Translations under genes and position numbers: made by a program
Shown here: piece by piece, positions 45,031-54,727 of the stretch
Numbering within the stretch: position 1 is the stretch's first letter
How the letters are laid out: the number at the start of each line of letters is the position of its first letter
Source of the DNA: Pseudarthrobacter sp. GA104
GTDB taxonomy: Bacteria > Actinomycetota > Actinomycetes > Actinomycetales > Micrococcaceae
NCBI RefSeq assembly: GCF_009741265.1
Contig: NZ_WOWL01000001.1
Coordinates: 434,001-498,000, forward strand
DNA: 64,000 bases
Direction: 5' to 3'
The notes under the pieces: generated by a model
The model's database searches: none
Told to the model about the DNA's origin: nothing
The model's input: only the letters and a program-made list of their open reading frames with translations

Positions 45031-46493
45031 AGCTGTGTGCTCCTTTCATCGGCGGGCTGCGGGGTTTGTGGGGGTAATGCTATCCGATCGCCCAAATGGC
45101 GAAGTCCCACGCTGTTGGATGATTTGAACAGCACCAGGTCGCCGGGTTTGAGTTCCGCTGACAGCAGCTCGTACGCGTCGTCGGCGGTCTCGGCGAAGAC
45201 GCATTCGTCACCCCAGGAGCCCTCCTGGACGGCGGATACGTAGAGGGCACGGGCTTCCCGGCCCACTACCACCAGCCGGGAAATGTTAAGGCGCACCACC
45301 TGGGTGCCCACGGCCGTATGCTCGCGGATAGAATCCTCGCCGAGTTCGAGCATGGCGCCCAGAACTGCCCAGGTGCGCCTTCCTTGGCCCAGGTCCGCGA
45401 GTGTGCGCAGGGCCGCGCGCATTGACTCCGGGTTGGCGTTGTAGGCGTCATTGATGATGGTGACGCCGTCCTCCCGCTCGGTGCGCTCCATGCGCCACCG
45501 GCTGGCTGCCGTTTGGCCGCTGAGGGCCGCGGCGATGTCCGGGCCGGGAATTCCTGCCGCCCACGCGGCTGCGGCCGCTGCCAGCAAATTGCTGACATGG
45601 TGGGCACCAATCAGGCGGCTGCTGACGTGGTGGGTCGTGTCCGCACCGGGAAGGAGGAGTTCGAATTCGGGGTGGCCCTCCGCGTTGGTGTCCGCATTGA
45701 GCGCCTGCACGCCGGCGCCGGGCCGGCCTTCGGCGGAGAAGCCGACGACGGACGCGGAGGTGCGTGCGCGCATGTCCGCCACCCTCTCGTCGTCGAGGTT
45801 GATGATGGCTGTGCCGGAGGCTGCCAGGCCTTCCACGAGTTCGCCCTTGGCTCGGGCGATGTTCTCCACTCCCCCGAATTCGCCGGCGTGCGCTGTCCCG
45901 ACGCCGAGCACCACTCCGATGTCAGGCCTGACCATCTCGGCCAGGTACCTGATGTGGCCGATGCCGGTGGCGCCCATCTCGATCACGAGGTAGCGGGTGT
46001 CGGTTCCGGCGGTGAAGACGGTGAGCGGCACTCCGATTTCACCGTTGTAGGACCCCTGCGGCGCCACAGTGGCGCCGTGCCGGGAAAGTATGCCGGCAAG
46101 CAGGTCCTTGGTGGTGGTCTTTCCGGCAGAGCCGGTGATGCCGATGACAGTCAGTTCTTCGTTGGCCTCCGCGCGGGCGGCACGGATCCTCCGGACGGCT
46201 TCCGCGGCCAGCGCGCCCATCGCGAGCACGGCGTCGGGAACCACCACGGACGGGTACGGCGAACCGTCCGGTGCTGCCACTGGGCGCTCCACTAGTGCCA
46301 GGGCGGCACCGGCGGTGAAGGCGGCTTCGACGAAGTCGTGTCCGTCCGCATACTCGCCGGGTTTTGCGACGTAGAGCGATCCCGGCGTGGCTTCGCGGGA
46401 ATCGGTGACCACCGACAGAGGCGTGATCCCGGGATCGGCGTCCAGGCGCCCTTTAGTGATGTCGGCGATTTCCGCCGCGGTAAATGCAATCAT
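45027..46493 (-). CDS. murF: UDP-MurNAc-tripeptide--D-Ala-D-Ala ligase
   Basis: Adds the D-Ala-D-Ala dipeptide. 488 residues. [16 protein letters not shown] is the ATP loop; [19 protein letters not shown] and [16 protein letters not shown] are family motifs. ATG at 46493, 6 bp after the murE stop. A ddl gene for its substrate is not in the window. Confidence 0.97.
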   Translation of the reverse strand: MIAFTAAEIADITKGRLDADPGITPLSVVTDSREATPGSLYVAKPGEYADGHDFVEAAFTAGAALALVERPVAAPDGSPYPSVVVPDAVLAMGALAAEAVRRIRAARAEANEELTVIGITGSAGKTTTKDLLAGILSRHGATVAPQGSYNGEIGVPLTVFTAGTDTRYLVIEMGATGIGHIRYLAEMVRPDIGVVLGVGTAHAGEFGGVENIARAKGELVEGLAASGTAIINLDDERVADMRARTSASVVGFSAEGRPGAGVQALNADTNAEGHPEFELLLPGADTTHHVSSRLIGAHHVSNLLAAAAAAWAAGIPGPDIAAALSGQTAASRWRMERTEREDGVTIINDAYNANPESMRAALRTLADLGQGRRTWAVLGAMLELGEDSIREHTAVGTQVVRLNISRLVVVGREARALYVSAVQEGSWGDECVFAETADDAYELLSAELKPGDLVLFKSSNSVGLRHLGDRIALPPQTPQPADERSTQL

Positions 46494-46499
46494 CTCGGT

Positions 46500-48206
46500 C
46501 TAGGACTCTATCCGGTCGTCTTGGAGAACGTTGAATCCCCTGGCTGTCAAGGCGCTGCGCAGTTCCACCCTGTCATCCAGTGCGAGGTTGACGCCTTTCA
46601 CCTCCTGCCATACTTCATGGCCGCGGCCGGCAACCAGGATGCTGTCCTGTGGCCGGGCGAGTTCCACGGCTCGTTGAATGGCCTTGTCGCGGGGGAAAAC
46701 CTCCAGCACCTCGCAGGGCAGGGACTCACTGGCCCGGGCTTCCAGCGCCCCTGCGAGGACGTCGGCGCGGATGGCTGCGGCGTCCTCGTCGTGGGGGTCG
46801 TCGTCCGTGACGATCACGGTGTCCGCAAGCCGGGCCGCGATCGCGCCCATGGCCGGCCGTTTGCCCTGGTCGCGCTGGCCTGTGGCGCCAAACACCACGA
46901 TCAGCCGGGATTCCGGTTCGGCCGACCGGACGGCTTCCAGCGCCCTGGCCAGCGCGTCCGTGTTGTGTGCGAAGTCCACCACGGCGGCCGGCCGCTCGGA
47001 GACCAGCTGCATGCGCCCCGGGACGGCCACCGTGAAGGGGTCGCCCGCATCCAGGGCCGCCTGCAGCGTAGCGGCGTCAACGCCGCCTGTGAGGACCATG
47101 ACCGCGGCCAGGGCTGCGTTGGCAACGTTGAAGGTCCCGGGAAGCCCCGTGTGGACCGTCAGGACAGTGCCGCCGGGCCCGCTGAGCGTGAACTCCGTGC
47201 CAAGCCCGCGGGGCTTTGCCTCCGTGACGGTCCAGTCGGCACTGTTCCCGGGCACGGTGGCGAGCGTGGTGACGGGCACCTGGGTGCTGGCTGCGAGGCG
47301 GCGCCCCCATTCGTCGTCGACCGTCACCACGGCCTTCCGCGCGCGGGCGGGCGTGAACAGTTCGGCCTTCGTGGCGAAGTAGTCCTCCATGGTGTGGTGC
47401 AGGTCAAGGTGGTCCTGGGTGAGGTTGGTGAACCCTGCAACGTCGAACTGCACTCCGTCCACGCGCTGGTAGGAGATGGCGTGCGAGGAGACTTCCATCG
47501 CGGCCGCAGCAAGTCCTTTCTCCCGCATCAGTGCCAGCAGCCCGTGGACTTCCGGGGACTCCGGCGTGGTCAGGAGGCTCGGAATCGGTTCGCCGCCGGC
47601 CAGGATCTCGATGGTCCCGATCAGGCCCGGCTTTTTGCCCAGGGACCGCAGCAGCGAGGTGATGAAGTAGGTGGTGGTGGTCTTGCCGTTCGTGCCCGTC
47701 ACGCCGAAAAGCTGCAGCGCCGCCCCCTCCTGGCTGCCCCGGTAGATCATGGCGGACAGCGGGCCCACCACGTTCCGCGGAGCATCGACCACCAGCACCG
47801 GAACCGACGTGTCGGAGGACAAGGCCAGGAGGCGGGCACCGGCGTCGTCCGTCACAATGGCCGCCGCTCCCGCCGCAATGGCCTGGGCAGCGAAGTCGGC
47901 GCCGTGCCGGGTTGCGCCCGGAAGGGCGACGTACAGGTCACCCGGTTCAACCGTCCGGGAGTTCAGGGAGATGCCGGTGACCGCCACGTCAGCGGAGGCT
48001 CCCGGAACTACGACGCCGACCGCCTCGCCGATGCTGTCCAGCCGGACGGCATCAACGGCGGACGGCCGGAAGCGGGGCTGGTCCGGTCCCAGCCGTGCGG
48101 GTCCTTGCAGGGCTTGTTCGTCCTGTGCTTGTTCGTCCTGTGCTTGTCCCTGCGGGGCTTGTCCCTGCGGGGCTGCATGATGGTGGGACGGGTTGAACTC
48201 TGACAA
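46500..48206 (-). CDS. murE: UDP-MurNAc-L-Ala-D-Glu ligase for the third residue
   Basis: 568 residues, longer than usual because of an N-terminal Gln/Asp/Ala-rich extension of about 35 residues encoded by 15-bp tandem repeats. [14 protein letters not shown] is the ATP loop. The substrate loop reads DDDPHDE (468-474), where meso-DAP enzymes have DNPR; this points to L-Lys, which Arthrobacter walls contain. The start is a TTG at 48206 with GGAG 5 nt upstream; no in-frame ATG lies before MSEFNPS-like sequence. Separated from ftsI by 82 bp. Confidence 0.93.
   Translation of the reverse strand: MSEFNPSHHHAAPQGQAPQGQAQDEQAQDEQALQGPARLGPDQPRFRPSAVDAVRLDSIGEAVGVVVPGASADVAVTGISLNSRTVEPGDLYVALPGATRHGADFAAQAIAAGAAAIVTDDAGARLLALSSDTSVPVLVVDAPRNVVGPLSAMIYRGSQEGAALQLFGVTGTNGKTTTTYFITSLLRSLGKKPGLIGTIEILAGGEPIPSLLTTPESPEVHGLLALMREKGLAAAAMEVSSHAISYQRVDGVQFDVAGFTNLTQDHLDLHHTMEDYFATKAELFTPARARKAVVTVDDEWGRRLAASTQVPVTTLATVPGNSADWTVTEAKPRGLGTEFTLSGPGGTVLTVHTGLPGTFNVANAALAAVMVLTGGVDAATLQAALDAGDPFTVAVPGRMQLVSERPAAVVDFAHNTDALARALEAVRSAEPESRLIVVFGATGQRDQGKRPAMGAIAARLADTVIVTDDDPHDEDAAAIRADVLAGALEARASESLPCEVLEVFPRDKAIQRAVELARPQDSILVAGRGHEVWQEVKGVNLALDDRVELRSALTARGFNVLQDDRIES
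48112..48171. repeat. 15-bp tandem repeats in the murE 5' end
   Basis: Four in-frame units: GCTTGTTCGTCCTGT twice (48112-48141), then GCTTGTCCCTGCGGG twice (48142-48171). They encode QDEQA and PQGQA pentapeptides. Confidence 0.9.
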
Positions 48207-48288
48207 GGGATCTCCGATGGTGCTAGTGGACCGTGTCCGGCATGGATGAACCGTAGCAGCGGCGGCTGCTCCGGATGCTGCCGGGGTG

Positions 48289-50085
48289 TTACTTGGCGAA
48301 CTGGGGCAGTCTGGCCGGCTCGCCCGTGGACGGCTGGACGTTGTAGGTCCGCAGTGCCTGGCTCATGACCGACCGGAAGACCGGCCCGTTGGTAATCCCG
48401 TAGATGCTGCCCTTGGGCCGCTGGAGTACCACCTCCACAATAAACCGCGGATCATCCATGGGTGCCATGCCCACCATTGAGGCCGTGTAGCCGCAGAACC
48501 CGGACTTGCCGTCGTCGCAGGGAGACTCGGAGGTGCCCGTCTTGGCTCCCACCCGGTACCCGTCGATGGCCGCGTCCTTGATCTGGCCCTCGGTGACTGC
48601 GCTTTCGAGGATGTCCTGGACCTGCTGGGCGGTGTCCTCGGAAACGATCTGCCGCGGCTCCGCGGCCGGAACCTTTTCCTCTGTTCCGTCAGCGGAGACA
48701 TAGGAGTCGATCAGGCGGGGCTGGAGCATCACGCCATTGTTCGCGATGGACTGGAACGCGCGCACTGTCTGCAGGGTGGACTGCGAAACGCCCTGCCCGA
48801 ACAGGACTGTATATTCCTGCCGGCCGTCCCACTGTTCCCAGGGCGTCAGGATGCCGGAGGCAGTGGCCGGCAGTCCGATGTCCGGGGCTTCGCCCACCCC
48901 GAACTTCTTCAGCCACTCGTAGCGCTGTTCCTTGCTCAGGCGCTGCCCGGCCATGACGGTGCCGGTGTTCATCGAATAGCCCAGGATGCCGGCCAGGGTC
49001 CGCTCCTCGGTTCCATGGGCAAAGGAGTCACTGAAGGTCTGCCCGTCCACCGTGTAGGTGGGTCCAAGGGTGAACGTGTCCAGCGGCTTGGCTTTGCCCT
49101 CTTCGATGAGCGCCGCCGCCGTCATCATCTTCTCAACCGAACCGGGCTCGTAGGCGGCCGTAACGGCACGGACGCCGCGGTCCTTGGCCGCTACCCGGCC
49201 AGGGTCATTCGGATCCGGCGAATTGGTGTCGGCCATGGCAACCAGGTTGCCCGTCTTGACGTCCATCACGATGATGACGCCCCACTCGGCGCCCAGTTTG
49301 TCCGACTGGCTCTGGATCGCCTGCTGGGCGAAGTACTGGAGGTCCGAGTTGAGGGTGAGCTTGACGTCCTTCCCGTCCTGCGGGGGCGTCAGTTCGTCAA
49401 CCCCCACGGGGATCCGCAGGCCGTCCGCACCGATCTCAAAGAGCCGTTTGCCGTCCGAGCCCTTCAGGAGTTCGTCCTGGGTCTGTTCAATGCCGGCCTG
49501 GCCGGTGGTGCCGTCCTGGAGGAAGCCGATGATCCCGCCGGCAACCGACCCGTTGGGATAGACGCGCTTGCTGATGCCTTCGGTCACGATGCCGGGAATC
49601 TGGAGCTGCGAGATGCGGTCCTCGACATCGGGCTTTACGTCCTTGGCCACGATGTAATACGGCTGCTGCCCGGTGACGGCCTCGCGGATGGCGTCCTTCT
49701 CCATGCCCAGGGCAGCCGCCAGTTCCGTCAGCCCCTGTTCCCGGCTGACATCAACCAGTTTCTCCTTGGCGTCGTCCAGGCGCTTGAAAGTCTCCGTTTT
49801 TGTGTTGACCCGCTGGTCCACCACCACGTTGTAGCGGATCACGCTGTTGGCCAGCACGGTGCCCCGGGAGTCCAGGATGCTGCCCCGTTCCGCCGGCAGG
49901 ACGGTCTGTTTCATCCGGCTGTTGAGGGCGGCTTCCGCCATGCCCCCTACATCGAGCCCCTGGACGAGGAAGAGTTTGCCGCCCACCACCAACAGGAGCG
50001 TCAGCATGATGCCAAGCCCCAGGCGCAAGCGCTTGGTGGCATTGGGCACCTTGCTGTTGACTGCCTTGCCGGACCTCTGCGCCAC
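48289..50085 (-). CDS. ftsI: Penicillin-binding protein FtsI (class B, septal)
   Basis: Septal transpeptidase, 598 residues. A short cytoplasmic tail, a transmembrane helix at about 23-43, a pedestal (LPAERGSILDSRG), and the penicillin-binding domain with the three active-site motifs: SVEK (Ser316, Lys319), SMN (371-373) and KTG (515-517). No PASTA repeats. GTG at 50085 with AAGGAA upstream. Works with FtsW and FtsQ/FtsL from the same cluster. Confidence 0.96.
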   Translation of the reverse strand: MAQRSGKAVNSKVPNATKRLRLGLGIMLTLLLVVGGKLFLVQGLDVGGMAEAALNSRMKQTVLPAERGSILDSRGTVLANSVIRYNVVVDQRVNTKTETFKRLDDAKEKLVDVSREQGLTELAAALGMEKDAIREAVTGQQPYYIVAKDVKPDVEDRISQLQIPGIVTEGISKRVYPNGSVAGGIIGFLQDGTTGQAGIEQTQDELLKGSDGKRLFEIGADGLRIPVGVDELTPPQDGKDVKLTLNSDLQYFAQQAIQSQSDKLGAEWGVIIVMDVKTGNLVAMADTNSPDPNDPGRVAAKDRGVRAVTAAYEPGSVEKMMTAAALIEEGKAKPLDTFTLGPTYTVDGQTFSDSFAHGTEERTLAGILGYSMNTGTVMAGQRLSKEQRYEWLKKFGVGEAPDIGLPATASGILTPWEQWDGRQEYTVLFGQGVSQSTLQTVRAFQSIANNGVMLQPRLIDSYVSADGTEEKVPAAEPRQIVSEDTAQQVQDILESAVTEGQIKDAAIDGYRVGAKTGTSESPCDDGKSGFCGYTASMVGMAPMDDPRFIVEVVLQRPKGSIYGITNGPVFRSVMSQALRTYNVQPSTGEPARLPQFAK

Positions 50086-50133
50086 CGTGAAATTCCTTGC
50101 TGCTCGACCCTGCTGCCTGTCAGACCTGCCGTT

Positions 50134-50856
50134 TTACTGCCCGGGCACCTTCTGCTCGGGTGCGGGGACGGATCCGCCGTGGAGCTCCACTGCTGCAGCA
50201 GCCGCTGCGGCAGCCGCTGCGGGAAGGCCGGCAGGTGGACCGGCAGGCGTGGCCGCATCCGGGGTCGCTGCTTTGGAGCCCGCAGCATCAGCCGCTGCAG
50301 CACCCTGGGCTCCCGCCTCTGCCGGTTTGCGGCTTGCCAGCGGTTCACCCCTGGTTGCCGGCGGAACCACAATCAGCTGCCCTGCCACGGCAGGTGCGGG
50401 AATAACGGCCCCGGCGGGACCGCCCTTAACTGCCGGTGTCGCCTTGCCCGTGACCGTCAGGGTGGACAGGTCGATCTGGCCCTTGACCGTGGAGGCCACC
50501 ATACCGAGCTCCGAAGCTTTGGCCGCCAGGTTCTGGGGCGCTTCGAAGTTCTGCACCTGCTGGGTGAGGTCCTGGTTCTGCTTGGTCAGCGTGCTCTGCC
50601 GTGCCCGCAGCTCCACCAGCTGGTACTGCGCGGTGGACACGGAGATGTTCAACACCAGCACGGCCACCAGGGCCACGGCAAGCAGGGCGAAGCAGAGCAC
50701 TACGAATGGTGCGCGGCGCTTGCGGGGTACATTACGCACCACTGACAGCGGAGTCCGGCCCTTCCGGCCGTCCGCGGGGGTCTGTGCCGGAAGGGCCCTG
50801 CCGGCCGCCGAACTGCCTGACGCGGCGGGAAAGTTCTTGACGGCAGCGGTGCTCAT
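50134..50856 (-). CDS. ftsL: FtsL-like division protein with Ala/Pro-rich tail
   Basis: 240 residues: a cytoplasmic tail of about 50, one transmembrane helix at about 51-72, then a coiled coil ([20 protein letters not shown]) as in FtsL, and a long low-complexity C-terminal region (about 130-240) rich in Ala, Pro and Gly with a run of ten or more Ala. It holds the usual FtsL slot between rsmH and ftsI and should sit outside the membrane with FtsQ. ATG overlaps the rsmH stop (ATGA). FtsL is poorly conserved, so the call rests on topology and position. Confidence 0.82.
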   Translation of the reverse strand: MSTAAVKNFPAASGSSAAGRALPAQTPADGRKGRTPLSVVRNVPRKRRAPFVVLCFALLAVALVAVLVLNISVSTAQYQLVELRARQSTLTKQNQDLTQQVQNFEAPQNLAAKASELGMVASTVKGQIDLSTLTVTGKATPAVKGGPAGAVIPAPAVAGQLIVVPPATRGEPLASRKPAEAGAQGAAAADAAGSKAATPDAATPAGPPAGLPAAAAAAAAAAVELHGGSVPAPEQKVPGQ

Positions 50857-51845
50857 GCAGCTCTCCTGGCTCTGATTCGTTCCGCCGCGCGCAGCCTTGC
50901 TGATGCAGCGCGCGGGTTTTCGGCGATCTCGACGGCGGTGGGCACCTCGGTGCCTTTGGTCAGGGTCTTAAGTTCGGCCTTGTGTTCTTCCAGCTCCACC
51001 GGGAACCCGAGCGGAGCTGAGGATTTGGAACGTGCCTGCAGGACGCTCTTGACGATCTTGTCCTCGAGGGAGTGGTAGGACATGACCACGATGCGCCCGC
51101 CCAGGGCCAAGGAGTCGACGGCGGCAGGCACGGCGCGTTCAAGGACGTCGAGTTCTTCGTTCACTTCGATCCGCAGCGCCTGGAAAGTGCGCTTGGCGGG
51201 GTGCCCGCCGGACTTGGCCGCGGCTGCCGGAACTACCGCCCGGATCTGCTCCACGAGTTCTCCGGTGGTGGTGAAGGGCTTGGTGGCACGGGCGGTGACA
51301 ATCCTGTTGGCGATCCGGCCGGCGAACTTCTCCTCGCCCCACTTCCGGATGATCCGGACGAGTTCCTCTTCGCTGTAGTTGTTTACTACGTCTGCCGCGG
51401 TCTGCCCACGGCTGGTGTCCATCCGCATGTCCAGCGGGGCGTCGAAGGAGTAGGCGAAGCCGCGTTCGCGTTCGTCCAACTGGAGGGATGACACTCCGAG
51501 GTCCATCAGGATTCCGTGGACTTCAGCAACGCCCAGGTCCGCCAGGACGTCCGCTATCTCGTCGTAAACGGCGTGCACCAGGTCCGTGCGGGCGGCGAAA
51601 GGGGCCAGCCTCTCACCGGCGAGGGCGAGTGCTTCCTCGTCCCTGTCTATGCCGATGAGGTGCAGGTCCGGAAAGCGCTGCAGCATGGCCTCGGAGTGGC
51701 CGCCCATGCCCAGGGTCGCGTCGACGGCCATCGGCGTTTCGCCGCGGAGCCTGGCCGCCTCGAATCCAGGTGCCAACAAATTGATGCACCGGTCCCGCAG
51801 GACCGGCACATGGCGTTCGGACGTTGGCTTGGGGTGTTCGTTCAT
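50853..51845 (-). CDS. rsmH: 16S rRNA (cytosine-1402-N4) methyltransferase
   Basis: 330 residues from the chosen start. [15 protein letters not shown] is the SAM motif, [23 protein letters not shown] (in part) and [17 protein letters not shown] are family signatures. ATG 51845 is preceded by AAAGGACGAG; the in-frame start at 51905 has no ribosome site. Second gene after mraZ, as in most bacteria. Confidence 0.95.
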   Translation of the reverse strand: MNEHPKPTSERHVPVLRDRCINLLAPGFEAARLRGETPMAVDATLGMGGHSEAMLQRFPDLHLIGIDRDEEALALAGERLAPFAARTDLVHAVYDEIADVLADLGVAEVHGILMDLGVSSLQLDERERGFAYSFDAPLDMRMDTSRGQTAADVVNNYSEEELVRIIRKWGEEKFAGRIANRIVTARATKPFTTTGELVEQIRAVVPAAAAKSGGHPAKRTFQALRIEVNEELDVLERAVPAAVDSLALGGRIVVMSYHSLEDKIVKSVLQARSKSSAPLGFPVELEEHKAELKTLTKGTEVPTAVEIAENPRAASARLRAAERIRARRAA

Positions 51846-52011
51846 GCCTCGTCCTTTCTCGCCGTTGGTGTCACCTTGTGGTGGCTTCTGGGACCAGATC
51901 CCCATCCGCGCCTATCGTCCGCCAGCCTGGCTCCGGGGAAGTGAGCCAGGATGGCCAGCCGATGGGCGGCTGGAGATCTCATCCAAGAAGCTAACTGCTG
52001 TCCTGTTCCGG

Positions 52012-52440
52012 TCAGAGAATGCCCGGAATGGGGTCATCAGTTTCAGAGAAGGCTGTTTCCTTCTCTGCGAGGTATTCATTCCAAGCCTGGGCGTCCCAGA
52101 TCTCGGCCCGGGATCCGGCGCCTATCACGGCGAGTTCCCTGCCGAGGCCTGCGTATTCCCGGAGCGCGGGTGGAATGGTAACGCGCCCCTGCTTGTCAGG
52201 TACCTCGTCAGAGGCTCCAGAGAGAAAGACGCGGATATAGTCGCGTGCCTGCTTAGAGGAGATTGGCGCCTCCCGCATTTGCTCGTGGACCCGCGCAAAT
52301 TCCTTCTCGCTGAAGACGTAGATGCAACGTTCCTGGCCCCTTGTGAGCACCAGCCCGCTGGCAAGTTCCTCCCGGAACTTGGCGGGGAGAATGATCCGTC
52401 CCTTTTCATCCAGACGTGGCGAGTGAGTGCCCAGAAACAC
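52012..52440 (-). CDS. mraZ: Transcriptional regulator MraZ
   Basis: 142-residue protein with two AbrB-like MraZ domains: [16 protein letters not shown] at the start and [16 protein letters not shown] in the middle. MraZ binds its own promoter in E. coli and mycoplasmas and controls the dcw operon. GTG start at 52440. A set of GTGG repeats 68-91 bp upstream is the expected operator. Confidence 0.96.
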
Positions 52441-52507
52441 TGGCCCACCGCCTGTCCGCTGTCAGGAACTGCACATCCCCTATGTTGCAACCACCCTCTT
52501 ATGTCCT

Positions 52508-52531
52508 CCACATTACTCCACTTTCCCCCAC
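52508..52531 (-). promoter_or_regulatory. MraZ operator: three GTGG repeats at 10-bp spacing
   Basis: On the minus strand GTGG occurs at 52531-52528, 52521-52518 and 52511-52508 (GTGGGGGAAA, GTGGAGTAAT, GTGGAGGACA). This fits the known MraZ box (TGGGN repeats separated by 5 nt). The whole gap 52441-52848 (408 bp) holds this operator, the mraZ leader and the terminator at 52758; I see no gene in it. Confidence 0.75.
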
Positions 52532-52757
52532 AGTCAACGCGAACGCGGCCCGATGGCAGGTTATTTATGGGAAAAGAACGCCGGAATTGCAGGGATTCCT
52601 GCCGGTGGTGGAAAGTGGAGGACTTTTGCCCCACGGGCTGACGGCAAGTTCCTGGCGCCGGCATCACCTGTCGGCAAAACTGCTGGTGATCGCCCGGCAT
52701 GCGCCGCATCCACGACGTTCTTCAATTCGGGCCGTATTTATCGGGCGCGTTTTAAAT

Positions 52758-52790
52758 GCGAAAAGACCCGCAAAGTGCGGGTCTTTTCGC
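52758..52790. terminator. Terminator of the DUF3040 gene
   Basis: Perfect 14-bp stem (GCGAAAAGACCCGC with GCGGGTCTTTTCGC), 5-nt loop, with A and T runs inside the stem, so it can act on both strands. Confidence 0.85.
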
Positions 52791-52848
52791 CTGCCCCCTC
52801 CAACAGGGAGCGAAGTGGAGGTGCCGGGAGTAATTCGGCGGGAGGCGT

Positions 52849-53226
52849 TTAGGGTTCTCCCCTGCGCCTTTCATCCCACCGTTCCTCAAGGCTGCTCATA
52901 AAGGAACTCCTGGACTTCCCCGGCTTTCGGCCGCCGGCCTTGGATCCCGGCTTCGCCCCGGCCGAACTGCTCCGCATGGTGGCGAAATAGACGCCGCCGC
53001 CCATCACCACAAAGCCCAGGACTCCGACGAAGATGTTTTGGAGAGTGACACCCACGAGTAGCAGGAAGACGCCAGCCAGGGCGCAGAGGACGCCAATCAC
53101 CACGTGCCTCGTGGACCATGAACGCCCCGGGTCTGAACCCATGGAATTCGCGAACTTCGGGTCGTCCTCGTGAAGCTGCTTCTCCAGCTGCTCAAGCAGC
53201 TTCTGTTCGTGCTCCGACAGCGGCAT
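52849..53226 (-). CDS. DUF3040 membrane protein
   Basis: 125 residues: an amphipathic N-terminal helix (LSEHEQKLLEQLEKQL) typical of DUF3040, then two transmembrane helices (about 39-58 and 62-80), then a basic tail with SRSSFMSSLEERWDERR. Function unknown. It stands upstream of mraZ here and in M. tuberculosis (Rv2169c), so it may belong to the envelope/division neighbourhood. AAGGAGG is a perfect ribosome site before ATG 53226. Confidence 0.88.
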   Translation of the reverse strand: MPLSEHEQKLLEQLEKQLHEDDPKFANSMGSDPGRSWSTRHVVIGVLCALAGVFLLLVGVTLQNIFVGVLGFVVMGGGVYFATMRSSSAGAKPGSKAGGRKPGKSRSSFMSSLEERWDERRRGEP

Positions 53227-53403
53227 CACGACCTCCTTTTGTAGGCCAACGTCCGGGCTGATCCCAGCCACTACTTCTGCACCCTTAACGGCTGTTATGC
53301 CTAAGAGGTTCCCGCTCCGCCGGCAAAAGCGGAAATCGGTAACCCGGCATGCCGTCGCAGGAGCGGGAGCATGTCCAAGAGGGTCCGGCAGTAAGTCCAG
53401 TCA

Positions 53404-53440
53404 CTCGAAAACTATGTATATCTAAGGATAGTTTGTCGAG
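53404..53440. promoter_or_regulatory. AT-rich inverted repeat downstream of dinB
   Basis: CTCGAAAACTAT (53404-53415) is mirrored by ATAGTTTGTCGAG (53428-53440) with a single bulged G and a 12-bp AT-rich centre. It lies in the 274-bp gap between the DUF3040 start and the dinB stop and is the most AT-rich spot for kilobases. It may be the DUF3040 promoter/operator or a terminator stem. Confidence 0.45.
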
Positions 53441-53500
53441 GGCTGTTCTGAAAGACGGAAAAGACTTTGGCGGCGGCCCCGCCAAGGCTTCCGCCGGCCG

Positions 53501-54727
53501 TTATTCGGGGGAGTTTCCGGGCTCCATGAGGCGGGCGGGAAGGACGGACTTGCTGCCGAATTTGCGTGCCACTTCGTCGAGTGCCTGCTCAGCCGCCCGC
53601 CAGTTGTCGTCCCGCCGGTCGATGCTGAGCTGAAGCGAGGTCCGGGCAGCGTCTTCGAGCTGCTCGGCGCGCACCCCCACAAGCCGAACGGTCATTGCCC
53701 TGTCCCCCACGGACTCGAGCAGCTGCAGGGCGACTGCGTAGATCAGCTGGGCGCTGTCCACGGGAGTCTGGACCGTCCTGCTGCGCGTGATGGTGGAGAA
53801 GTCCGCGAACCGGAGCTTCAGGGCGACGGTCCGGGCCACCATGCCTGAACTCCTCAGGCGCGCGGCCGTGCGGTGGGAGAGGCGCAGCAGTTCCCGGTGG
53901 AGCAGGGCGTCGTCGGCGGTGTCAACGGCAAACGTTTCTTCCGCCCCGATACTCTTCTCCAGCCGGACCGGGGTGACGGGCCGGGGGTCTATGCCCCAGG
54001 AAAGCTGGTGGACATGCTCCCCCGTGGCGCCCAGCATCTTCTTCAGCGAAGAGACCGGCGTTGCCGCCACGTCCGCAACGGTCCTGATGCCCATTCTTGC
54101 GAGCACCTCCGCCGTCTTGGCACCTACTCCCCACAGGGCGCCGACCGGCAGGCTATGAAGATACGGCACGGTCTCATCGGGCGCGATCATGAGCAGTCCG
54201 TCCGGCTTGCAGCGGGTGGAGGCAATTTTCGCCACGAATTTTGATTCCGCTATCCCCACCGACGCCGTGATGCCCAGCTCAGAGCTAACCTGCCGCCGGA
54301 TCATTTCCCCAATTCCCTTCGGCGCACCCAGGCGCCTGATGGCGCCGGTGACGTCGAGGAAGGCCTCATCGACGCTGAGGGGTTCGACGAGCTCCGTAAT
54401 GGATTCGAAAATGCCCATCAGCTGGGCGGACACTTCGTAGTACAGCTTGTGGCGCGGTTCGATGATGACCGCGTGGGGGCACATGCGGGCGGCCACGGCC
54501 ATCGGCATGGCCGACTTCACGCCGAATGCCCTGGCTTCGTAGGAGGCTGAGAGGACCACGGAACGGTCCGCGGGGAACCCGACGATGACGGGCCTGCCCA
54601 TGAGTTCAGGACGGGTCCGCAGCTCCACCGAGACATAGAAGGCATCCATGTCCACGTGCATGATGCACTTGCGCCTGCGTCCCGGAAGGCGCGCTCCGGG
54701 CGGCTGGTTCTTACCTTCGGGCCCCAC
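53501..54727 (-). CDS. dinB: DNA polymerase IV (Y-family)
   Basis: Translesion polymerase, 408 residues. Catalytic acids are Asp26 and Asp28 in MHVDMDAFYVSVE and Asp120/Glu121 in SVDEAFLD. The helix-hairpin-helix (LWGVGAKTAEVLARMGIRTV) and little-finger domains follow. SLQLSID near residue 373 could be the clamp-binding motif. The start is GTG 54727, fixed by TAGGAT 7 nt upstream, so the mRNA is probably leaderless. No LexA-type box is visible, so SOS control is not supported. Confidence 0.95.
   Translation of the reverse strand: MGPEGKNQPPGARLPGRRRKCIMHVDMDAFYVSVELRTRPELMGRPVIVGFPADRSVVLSASYEARAFGVKSAMPMAVAARMCPHAVIIEPRHKLYYEVSAQLMGIFESITELVEPLSVDEAFLDVTGAIRRLGAPKGIGEMIRRQVSSELGITASVGIAESKFVAKIASTRCKPDGLLMIAPDETVPYLHSLPVGALWGVGAKTAEVLARMGIRTVADVAATPVSSLKKMLGATGEHVHQLSWGIDPRPVTPVRLEKSIGAEETFAVDTADDALLHRELLRLSHRTAARLRSSGMVARTVALKLRFADFSTITRSRTVQTPVDSAQLIYAVALQLLESVGDRAMTVRLVGVRAEQLEDAARTSLQLSIDRRDDNWRAAEQALDEVARKFGSKSVLPARLMEPGNSPE

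Noticed and set aside
46338..48203. 621-codon frame antisense to murE and murF
   Set aside because: Same cause: shadow of high-GC coding sequence; composition is low-complexity Gly/Arg/Asp.
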